DNA of 64,000 nt from assembly GCF_049240685.1 (NCBI RefSeq), contig NZ_JBMLSD010000425.1, positions 1 to 64,000 on the forward strand, read 5' to 3'. A model generated the notes under the pieces. The model had not been told where the DNA came from and searched no databases. It was given only the letters and a program-made list of their open reading frames with translations. The translations under genes and the position numbers were made by a program. Of the stretch, positions 57,901 through 64,000 are shown piece by piece. Source of the stretch: Flectobacillus sp049240685 (GTDB lineage: Bacteria > Bacteroidota > Bacteroidia > Cytophagales > Spirosomataceae). Position 1 is the first letter of the stretch. Every line of letters starts with the position of its first letter.

Positions 57901-58297
57901 CCAAACCATAATCATAAGCTTTGGCGCGTACCTTTCTAAAACGTAAGGCATCGTCAAAGAAAATCAATAAATCTTGGTGCTTCTGAATATTGTGCAAAGC
58001 CTGCGCTTGATGAGGACACATTTTAACTTTGGAGGACTCACAATTACAATGGGTTTGTAACAAATCACCCACTAAATTAACTTGTACCAAATAGCCCATC
58101 GGATGTTCAAACACAACCCAATTAATTTCGATATGACCAACTGGTAAATCAAAAAAGCCCCTGATACTTGTATCAGGGACAGATTCGCTATGTTGAATTA
58201 TCAAAATTTCGTTGAGGAGATGGATACTAAAAGCAGGAATCGTATAAACATTTCGAGGGTCATTCGCAAAAGCCGAACGGTGTACTGAATTCATCAC
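54920..58297 (-). CDS. SWIM-SNF2 family helicase/ATPase
   Basis: 1125 aa. A SWIM zinc finger is near the N-terminus (C84-x-C86, C94-x-H96, in CNCESSKVKMCPH). A long middle region is followed by SNF2 ATPase: GGVLADDMGLGKTLQVLAL (Walker A), VLDESQAIKNPES (motif II, DESQ), VMTGTPIENN (motif III), and the helicase C domain with LVFSQF, SLKAGGIGLNLTQADYV and DRVYRIGQ. Bacterial relatives (RapA/HepA-like and SWIM-SNF2 proteins) remodel nucleoprotein complexes. No methylase, DISARM or other defence partner is adjacent, so a general DNA/RNA-polymerase role is more likely. The next gene upstream on this strand ends 79 bp away. Confidence 0.93.
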   Translation of the reverse strand: MMNSVHRSAFANDPRNVYTIPAFSIHLLNEILIIQHSESVPDTSIRGFFDLPVGHIEINWVVFEHPMGYLVQVNLVGDLLQTHCNCESSKVKMCPHQAQALHNIQKHQDLLIFFDDALRFRKVRAKAYDYGLEAEPDLMKYFRLLYQEKQTHILPKNPALFAFTNDTKVALQDQLLSANHWQHLSNTQGHENLIVVFKLHKYFDHFHLELYQADFTKEGKPKNPLISRAPLDKIWQIDQPDVLKFFMAVARFQHNYEQTPPEEDLASLKALVKNPLALPIFYHNHKTSVNIASQSIVPVQLSTLPIELQLEVFQQNEMYEIKVYLQVNGQVYPLQDLTLKYGYFIQIHQTMYLVDNLHFLKVISFFRRHNYYLVLHESKYTEFQKEILDPLERHVRVKYSYLKPASPEQIQEVNLNQALVKMIYLSEYEDYILLTPTMVYGEVEIPVLSKKQLYAIDRKGKPFTLPRNEPEEQRFLGILIRQHPDFEEQLYQESFYLHRKRFLENEWFLDAFEVWREQQIKILGFNEFKKSRLSAHKANVSVVVNSGMNWFDTTIKIQFGKQRVSLKHLQKTIKNKEKYVTLDDGSLGILPESWVAKFAEYFQAGEIVEETLRVPQSRLGSLEELFDAEMLTQEVKALSQDFKDKIENLDKIEPIQVTSLLHAQLRSYQSEGLNWLAYLNQLCLGGVLADDMGLGKTLQVLALFLWQKEKSTLKTNLVVVPTTLIFNWLKEIEKFAPTLKVLVMHGPNRPENTIGFEEYDVVITTYHTLLSDVKFLRKYLFNYIVLDESQAIKNPESQRYKAVCMLQSRHRLVMTGTPIENNTFDIYAQFSFACPGLLGTKRFFKEYYSMPIDKFKDLSRAQELQQKIKPFVLRRTKQQVAKELPEKTEMVLYCEMSTEQRRVYEAYEREFWDYLNTKKEGDIPKERLHILQGLTKLRQICNSPALLSDEEFYGHESAKLQVLIEEIENKSPKHKILVFSQFVEMLELVKKELQLRDIPFSYLTGQTTNRSKVVEQFQNDDQIRVFLISLKAGGIGLNLTQADYVYLIDPWWNPAVENQAIDRVYRIGQQKNVVAVRLICPDTIEEKMMTLQSNKQHLANELIKTDQDMLQSMTKDDLLNLLKHG

Positions 58298-58375
58298 AAA
58301 GTCTGTTGGATTGAGCTACATAGTTACAGTTTTTTTGTGAAAATCGCAAAGCAACACCTATCTCAACACTCTGAC

Positions 58376-59230
58376 TTATTCTTTCAAGCTTTTCAAATAG
58401 GCAATACTTTGTGGCACTTGAATATTTTGGATAGGGCTTTCGTCTTCGATAAAATAGTGCTTAATTCCTAGTTTTTTAGCCTTTCTGATAATACCCGCCA
58501 CGTCGATTTGCCCAGTGCCTAAAGTCACATCATTGGTTACGGGAGTCGAACCAGAATGATTTCCTTGTACGCCCTTACGTAAATCTTTTACATGTAGCAT
58601 TTTGAATCTGGTGGGATACTTGTCCAAAAGTCCTTCGGGATTGGCGCCACCATGAAACGCCCACAACATATCTAGCTCAAAAGAAACGTACTTAGGATTA
58701 GTGCGTCGAGCTATAAAGTCAAACAGCGTTCCGTCCTGATACGGAATAAACTCATATCCATGAATATGATAACAAAAAGTAATACCATTTTCAGCCAAAA
58801 CTTTTCCAACTTTATCAAAATCTTCTACCGCTTGTTGTGCTTCAAAAATATCAAAATCATCTTTGTGAGGTATCCATGCCACCATCACATATTTAGCTCC
58901 TAGCTTTTTGGCATTTTCAACCACACTCATAGGATTTGCAACAATCTCTTCATACCCAGCACCTGTCGAAGGAACCTTTATATTCCTCTCTTTCAATAAT
59001 TTAAGATACTCCGTTGCTTCCATTCCTTTTGGGACATTCCCTTCGAGTTCGGTGATTCCTAATGCTTTGATTGTATCGAGCGTTGCAGTGATTCCATTAG
59101 GAAAGCTATTTCGAAAAGTATATGCCTGCGCACCAATAGGAAAGGTATAAAGTTTTTTAGTTTTTTGTCCAAACGTGTTTAAGCCTAAAAGCAAAAACAA
59201 CAAAAGCTGTAAATGCGAAATTTTTCTCAT
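58376..59230 (-). CDS. Secreted xylose-isomerase-like TIM-barrel protein (sugar phosphate isomerase/epimerase)
   Basis: 284 aa. Signal peptide (LLLFLLLGLNTFG|Q). AP-endonuclease-2/xylose-isomerase-like barrel: GAQAYTFRNSFPNG, ALGITELEGN, MVAWIPHKDD, FCYHIHGYEF (His metal ligand), VSFELDMLWAFHGG, RFKMLHVKDL and HYFIEDES, which supply the usual Glu/Asp/His metal set. Such secreted members are common in Bacteroidota next to ThuA/GFO-type sugar-degrading genes. Substrate unknown. The Nudix regulator lies upstream on the same strand with a hairpin between. Confidence 0.88.
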   Translation of the reverse strand: MRKISHLQLLLFLLLGLNTFGQKTKKLYTFPIGAQAYTFRNSFPNGITATLDTIKALGITELEGNVPKGMEATEYLKLLKERNIKVPSTGAGYEEIVANPMSVVENAKKLGAKYVMVAWIPHKDDFDIFEAQQAVEDFDKVGKVLAENGITFCYHIHGYEFIPYQDGTLFDFIARRTNPKYVSFELDMLWAFHGGANPEGLLDKYPTRFKMLHVKDLRKGVQGNHSGSTPVTNDVTLGTGQIDVAGIIRKAKKLGIKHYFIEDESPIQNIQVPQSIAYLKSLKE

Positions 59231-59391
59231 AATTAATCAGGGATTTTGAAAGGGTAAGTACAGTAAGTTTTCCGCAAATTACTCTTTATTATTTAATACT
59301 TTATCTTGATTAAGTATTAAATAAAATTCCCCTTGTTAATCTATGTCCCAAGGTATTTTTCTTCAATCCTCTGTCTAATATTGAGAAACGC

Positions 59392-59424
59392 TTTTTTACC
59401 TAAATTAGCACTAAAGGTAAAAAA
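59392..59424 (-). terminator. Possible terminator of the Nudix regulator gene
   Basis: TTTTTTACCT (59392-59401) and AGGTAAAAAA (59415-59424) are complementary, 13-base loop. AT-rich and hence weak. It lies 64 bp beyond the Nudix stop codon at 59488. Confidence 0.5.
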
Positions 59425-59487
59425 TCAGGGTGAACCTAGCAAAATCAACTTGTTCTTTCTTAATACAAGAAACTAATAATCAGAAAC

Positions 59488-60240
59488 TTACAACGCATCA
59501 GCAATCTCCACAGATGGCGCTTTGAACTTGTATAGATAAGGAGCTTTATTTGCAGCACCAGTATATAGTTTTTCGATTCTCTCCAAGATATCCATACTAA
59601 GCATTTTTCGCTGAAAATTATTTCTGCGAAGCGGATACCCCAAAACGGTCTCATAAAGACTTTGGAGTTCGGGCATGGTAAAGGTTTCGGGCAATAGGTT
59701 AAAACCTACCAGTTTGGTATCTAAATTGGCACGAAGACTTTCCAAGGCCTTGTCAATCATTTGACGATGGTCAAAAATCATTGGGGGCAAATCCTTTAAA
59801 TCAAACCATGCAGCCTTGTCGCTGAAGGAATCTGGTGTTGGATTTACTTTTGAAAAATCTACCAAAGCATAATAGCCAATCGATACGAAACGCTTGTTGA
59901 GCCAAGAATTTCTAAATTCCTCTGTATGTCCAAAATCAAGAATATCTGCCAAGGTATTGTTCTTGGAGCGCTCTTCATGACCAAATGTATGGTATTGCTC
60001 CAAATAGATGTTTTCTAACCCTGTTCTTTCTCTTAAAATCCTCAATGCCGCTGGGTCGATACCCTCATCCATCCGAACAAAACCACCCGATAAACTCCAC
60101 ACACCCGAATCATGAACCCTCAAAAGCAAGACTTTTAACTGGTCTTGGTGAAAACCAAAAATGACACTATCTATTGATAGATGGGGAATAAAATTTTGTT
60201 TATTTTCCAAAAAACCATTCAAATCAATTTTTCTCTTCAT
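59488..60240 (-). CDS. NrtR/AraR-type Nudix-domain transcriptional regulator
   Basis: 250 aa. N-terminal Nudix fold (about 20-160) and a C-terminal winged-helix region (about 165-235, FTMPELQSLYETVLGYPLRR, then NFQRKML), the layout of NrtR-family regulators. The Nudix box G53...E59...R67-I-L-R-E71-R-T-G74-L lacks two of the three catalytic-helix glutamates (Ile at 68, Arg at 72), so it is expected to bind but not hydrolyse its ligand. In Bacteroidota related proteins regulate sugar catabolism (for example arabinose). It is divergent from the large ThuA/dehydrogenase gene at 60498, the likeliest target together with the isomerase-like gene. Confidence 0.9.
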   Translation of the reverse strand: MKRKIDLNGFLENKQNFIPHLSIDSVIFGFHQDQLKVLLLRVHDSGVWSLSGGFVRMDEGIDPAALRILRERTGLENIYLEQYHTFGHEERSKNNTLADILDFGHTEEFRNSWLNKRFVSIGYYALVDFSKVNPTPDSFSDKAAWFDLKDLPPMIFDHRQMIDKALESLRANLDTKLVGFNLLPETFTMPELQSLYETVLGYPLRRNNFQRKMLSMDILERIEKLYTGAANKAPYLYKFKAPSVEIADAL

Positions 60241-60497
60241 GTGATACCTTCTACTTTTTAATTCGTAACTACAAGCTCAAAATAACTTTTATTGCTGTCA
60301 AACAAAGCACTTTGATTTTACTTTTTACTCTACACCATCGGTCTACACAATCATGGCGGATAATTACAAATTTATGTAAATATTTTGCTACTTCTAAAAA
60401 ATCAAGTATTATTGTCTCAAAATGGGAAAATAATAAAAATATACCTTTTTAGAATTTAACTTATCCAATTAACACAACCCTTCAGAACACTATTCCA
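60241..60497. promoter_or_regulatory. Divergent promoter region between the Nudix regulator and the ThuA fusion gene
   Basis: 257 bp, AT-rich. A near-consensus -7 box (TACCTTTT, 60442-60449) faces the ThuA gene. I could not settle on a convincing operator palindrome; this is where one would be expected. Confidence 0.35.
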
Positions 60498-63400
60498 ATG
60501 AAGAATCTTCTTTTCAATCAATGGAGAAAACTGAATCTCTTGTTGTTAGCCTTGGGCTGTACCATTCTTCAGTTTGGTACTTATGCTCAAAATGTAGGTA
60601 AACGAGTATTAGTTTTCAGCAAAACGGCTGCATTCAGACATGCATCTATCGAAGTAGGCAAAGCAGCTTTTCAAAAAATGGGTAAAGAAAAAGGCTTTTC
60701 TGTTGACCTCACAGAAGATGCGAATGCCTTTACCAATGAAAATCTTCGTAAATACAATGCTGTCGTATTTTTGAGTACAACAGGCGACGTACTAAACCCA
60801 ACACAACAAGCTGAATTTGAGCGCTATATTCAAGCAGGTGGTGGCTATCTGGGTATTCATGCTGCTACAGATACCGAGTATGATTGGCCGTGGTATGGCA
60901 AGTTGGCAGGCGCTTATTTTCTTGACCACCCAATGACCCCAAGCAATGTTCAAAAAGGTAAATTCTTTGTAGTCGACAAAAACAGTTGGGCTACCAAGAA
61001 TATGCCAAGTGAGTTTGAGCGTAGTGATGAGTTTTATAGCTTCAAAAACATCAATCCTAAAATCAATGTAGTGGTAAAAATTGATGAGAAAAGCTATATA
61101 GGTGGTAAAAATGGAGATGACCATCCTATCAGCTGGTATCACGAATTTGACGGCGGTCGCTCGTTCTATACTGCTATGGGTCATACCGATGAAACCTTTG
61201 CAGAACCTCTTTTCCTAGACCACGTTTGGGCGGGATTAAACTATGTGATGGGTGGAGATTCGCCGAAGCCTTTGGATTTTTCAAAAGCTCGTCCAGAAGA
61301 AAACCGTTTTGCTAAAGTTATTTTAGAAGAAAAGCTCAACGAGCCAATGGAATTGAGCGTGTTGAATGACGGACGTATCTTGTTTATCGAGCGTCATGGA
61401 GCTGTTCGTTTGTATAATTTGAAAACAAAACAGCTTAAAACGATTGCCAACATTGAAGTAAGTACTAAATATAAAGATAGAGAAGGTAAAGAATCTGAAG
61501 CAGAAGATGGATTATTAGGTTTGAACAAAGACCCAAATTTTGCGCAAAACCATTGGATCTATTTGTATTATTCTGATCCAAAAGAATCTAAAAACGTATT
61601 AGCTAGATTTGAATTGAAGGGCGATGAATTAGTGATGTCTTCAAAGAAGATTCTATTGGACATTCCTACTCAGCGTGAGCAATGTTGTCATACAGGCGGT
61701 TCTATTGCTTGGGACAAAATGGGGAATTTATATCTCTCGACAGGTGACAATACCAACCCTCACGGCTCAAACGGCTACAGCCCTAGTGACGAACGCCCCG
61801 ACCGTGCTCCTTGGGATGCTCAAAAATCTTCGGCTAATACCAACGACTTAAGAGGAAAAATTATTCGTATCAAACCGACAGCCGACGGTTCTTATACTAT
61901 TCCCGAAGGAAATTTGTTTCCAAAGGGTACACCAAACACTCGTCCAGAAATTTATACAATGGGACACCGTAACCCATTCCGTATCTCGGTCGATCAAAAA
62001 ACGGGATATGTGTATTGGGGCGAGGTGGGGCCAGATGCTAGCAAACCAGCGGCCGACCGAGGACCAGAAGGACATGATGAAGTAGGACAAGCGCGTAAAC
62101 CTGGCAATTTTGGCTGGCCTCATTTTGTAGGTGATAACAAAGCTTACAATAAATATGACTTCGTTAAAAATGTTTCATTAGAAAAATGGGATGCCGCTGC
62201 TCCAACTAATACTTCACCCAATAATACTGGTTTGAAAGTACTACCTCCTGCTCAAAAAGCATTTATTTGGTATCCTTATGCTGCCTCGGCTGAGTTTCCA
62301 CTAGTTGGTAGCGGTGGCCGCAATGCGATGGCAGGACCCGTATTTTATAGTGAAGATTTCAAAAATGCAAAACGTGCTTTTCCAAAATACTACAATGAAA
62401 AATTGTTGGTATATGACTGGATGCGAGGATGGATTATGGCTGTAACCATGGATAAACAAGGTAATCTGACCGATATGGAACAGTTTATGCCAAGCTATCG
62501 CTTTAGTAATCCAATGGATATGGAATTTGATGCGAATGGCGATTTGTATATGCTCGAGTACGGTTCGGGTTGGTTTACGGCCAACGACGATGCCCGCTTG
62601 ATTCGTATTGAATACAACGGTGGCAATCGTAAACCAGCTATTCAAATGGCTGCCAACCAAATGGGAGGAGCACTTCCATTTAAACTTCGCCTTGACTCAA
62701 AAGGTACAAAAGATGCAGATGGCGATGCGTTGACCTATTCTTGGAAAATTTCTTCGAAAAATGGCTTTAATAAAGTAATCACAACGCCATCAGCAGATGT
62801 AACACTCACAAAGGCTGGAATTTACAATGTAGCACTGACAGTCTCGGACGGGAAAGGTGGTATTAGTACCCAAGCCATGGAAGTATCAGCCGGAAACGAG
62901 CCTCCTGTTTTGTCTTTTGATTTACCAAAAAGCAATAAAACTTTCTTCTTCCCAAACAAGTCATTTGACTATGAGGTAAAAGTAAAAGATAAAGAAGATG
63001 GTAGTCTTGAAAATGGTAAAATCAAACCAGAACAAGTAGCAGTAAATATTGATTACTTGGCAGAAGGATTTGATAAAATTGCCATTGCACAAGGACACCG
63101 TTCGGCGGATGCAAGCACAGGTTTGGTAAAAGGTAAAAAATTAATCGATGCGAGTGATTGCCAAGCGTGTCATAGTATGGACAAAAAATCGGTAGGCCCA
63201 ACTTACCGTGAAGTGGCAAAAAAATACAAAGGCGATGCTGGTGCTTTGGAGCGTTTGACCAAAAAAGTAATCTCTGGAGGTAGCGGAGTTTGGGGCGAAG
63301 TAGCCATGGCGGGTCACCCACAATTATCAACTGGCGATGCAGCTGAAATGGTAAAATATATCTTGAATTTGGCAGACGAAAAAGCAAAAGAAACTCTTCC

Positions 63401-64000
63401 GACAAAAGGTAGCTTTACTGCAAAAGTTGGCGCTGGTGATAAGGGTCAAGGTGTATATATCTTACGTGCCTCTTATCAAGACCAAGGAGCAAACGGTATT
63501 CCATCATTGAGTTCCGAACAAACTTTTACTTTACGCAACCCACGAATCAGCCCACACGGATACGACCAATATGAGGCTGTTTCAAAAATGAGTTTTGGAG
63601 GCAACGAACTAATGATTCCTAGCAAATCAGGTTCTTATATCGTATTAAAAAATGCGGATTTGACAAATATCAAACAATTAGAGTTATTAGCGGCAGCGCC
63701 AAAAGCACAACTAAACGCACAAGGGGGAAAAGTCGAAATTCATCTTGATTCACCAACGGGTAAACTCGTCGGAGAATCTGCATTCTTAGAAGCCAGTGAT
63801 AAAGCAGGATTTGCCCCTTCACCATTAAACGTACCAATTAACCCAACAGATGGCACACATGATTTGTATATTGTTTTCCAAAATCCAAAAGCAGAAGGTT
63901 CGTTGATGGTAATTATGGGAACAGCCTTCAAGGATGAATTGGGAAATAGTACACCAGCACAAGCGATTGAACCCTCAAAGTCGAAAGATTTAAGTGATTA
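60498..64000 (+). CDS. Multidomain secreted ThuA / PQQ-type sugar dehydrogenase / PKD / cytochrome c / CBM protein, 3' end beyond window
   Basis: Open from ATG 60498 (MKNLLFNQWRKLNL) to the last base, at least 1167 aa; the final two bases TA may begin a stop codon. Signal peptide to about 30 (TYAQ). Domains: ThuA amidotransferase-like (about 35-255, VLVFSKTAAFRHASI, GGGYLGIHAATDTEYDWPWYG); glucose/sorbosone-dehydrogenase-like beta-propeller (about 270-690, GLLGLNKDPNF, CCHTGGSIAWDKMGNLYLSTGDN, GHRNPFRISVD); PKD (about 700-790); cytochrome c with CQACH (near residue 887) and an axial Met in MAGHPQLS; a carbohydrate-binding CBM6-like end. It should oxidise a sugar outside the cytoplasm and hand electrons to its own haem. 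Divergent from the Nudix regulator. Confidence 0.92.
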   Translation, partial: MKNLLFNQWRKLNLLLLALGCTILQFGTYAQNVGKRVLVFSKTAAFRHASIEVGKAAFQKMGKEKGFSVDLTEDANAFTNENLRKYNAVVFLSTTGDVLNPTQQAEFERYIQAGGGYLGIHAATDTEYDWPWYGKLAGAYFLDHPMTPSNVQKGKFFVVDKNSWATKNMPSEFERSDEFYSFKNINPKINVVVKIDEKSYIGGKNGDDHPISWYHEFDGGRSFYTAMGHTDETFAEPLFLDHVWAGLNYVMGGDSPKPLDFSKARPEENRFAKVILEEKLNEPMELSVLNDGRILFIERHGAVRLYNLKTKQLKTIANIEVSTKYKDREGKESEAEDGLLGLNKDPNFAQNHWIYLYYSDPKESKNVLARFELKGDELVMSSKKILLDIPTQREQCCHTGGSIAWDKMGNLYLSTGDNTNPHGSNGYSPSDERPDRAPWDAQKSSANTNDLRGKIIRIKPTADGSYTIPEGNLFPKGTPNTRPEIYTMGHRNPFRISVDQKTGYVYWGEVGPDASKPAADRGPEGHDEVGQARKPGNFGWPHFVGDNKAYNKYDFVKNVSLEKWDAAAPTNTSPNNTGLKVLPPAQKAFIWYPYAASAEFPLVGSGGRNAMAGPVFYSEDFKNAKRAFPKYYNEKLLVYDWMRGWIMAVTMDKQGNLTDMEQFMPSYRFSNPMDMEFDANGDLYMLEYGSGWFTANDDARLIRIEYNGGNRKPAIQMAANQMGGALPFKLRLDSKGTKDADGDALTYSWKISSKNGFNKVITTPSADVTLTKAGIYNVALTVSDGKGGISTQAMEVSAGNEPPVLSFDLPKSNKTFFFPNKSFDYEVKVKDKEDGSLENGKIKPEQVAVNIDYLAEGFDKIAIAQGHRSADASTGLVKGKKLIDASDCQACHSMDKKSVGPTYREVAKKYKGDAGALERLTKKVISGGSGVWGEVAMAGHPQLSTGDAAEMVKYILNLADEKAKETLPTKGSFTAKVGAGDKGQGVYILRASYQDQGANGIPSLSSEQTFTLRNPRISPHGYDQYEAVSKMSFGGNELMIPSKSGSYIVLKNADLTNIKQLELLAAAPKAQLNAQGGKVEIHLDSPTGKLVGESAFLEASDKAGFAPSPLNVPINPTDGTHDLYIVFQNPKAEGSLMVIMGTAFKDELGNSTPAQAIEPSKSKDLSD

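Overview
The window is low-GC DNA from a Bacteroidota bacterium, most likely a Cytophagales/Spirosomaceae-type organism (Flectobacillus, Arcicella or Runella-like; inferred, not proven). Supporting signs are many soluble multi-PAS histidine kinases with single-domain response regulators, an Oar-like carboxypeptidase-regulatory TonB receptor, a ThuA/sugar-dehydrogenase/cytochrome fusion, and -7 promoter boxes of the type TAnnTTTG. I see no tRNA, rRNA, CRISPR array or complete insertion sequence. Two runs of exactly 100 N (4838-4937, 9746-9845) are assembly gaps.

Layout. 1-22.5 kb is a sensory island: a truncated receiver protein with a 6-PAS kinase, an AraC regulator, a four-gene receiver/kinase operon (9129 down to 5124), a 3-PAS kinase flanked by two small paralogous proteins, a giant 11-PAS/2-GAF kinase and a receiver-PAS-GAF kinase. 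22.6-28.7 kb holds a DUF3817 membrane protein, an HD-PycTM fusion, a PAP2 phosphatase and a phosphoesterase/outer-membrane-barrel fusion. 29.5-31.9 kb is a GAF-like protein of unknown function. 32.2-42.8 kb looks like a synthase-dependent exopolysaccharide machine: TPR-YaiO outer-membrane barrel, a membrane-anchored periplasmic protein, then Hpt, receiver, HEAT-repeat membrane protein, a GT2 synthase and a TonB-like protein. An LTA-synthase-like sulfatase-fold enzyme and an orphan IS630-type HTH protein lie between the two halves. 43-47.5 kb returns to signalling (GAF hybrid kinase; PAS kinase plus receiver). 47.5-54.8 kb is cell envelope (FUSC protein, TonB receptor, nucleotide pyrophosphatase-like enzyme). 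54.9-64 kb has a SWIM-SNF2 helicase, a sugar isomerase-like protein, a NrtR-type Nudix regulator and a divergent ThuA/PQQ-dehydrogenase/cytochrome c fusion that runs off the end.

Together there are eight kinases with about 30 PAS domains, five receiver-only or receiver-HTH regulators (one truncated) and one Hpt protein, but only two DNA-binding outputs of signalling type (NarL-type and AraC-type). Most phosphoryl flow therefore probably runs through protein-protein output.

The most distinctive non-coding feature is a dispersed, MITE-like repeat of about 150-190 bp with imperfect terminal inverted repeats (TAAGTnA...). It occurs at nine places in both orientations, in tandem at two of them, and always between genes. 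The best candidate for a little-described system is the Pga-like exopolysaccharide locus; others are the HD-PycTM protein and the two-member small protein family.
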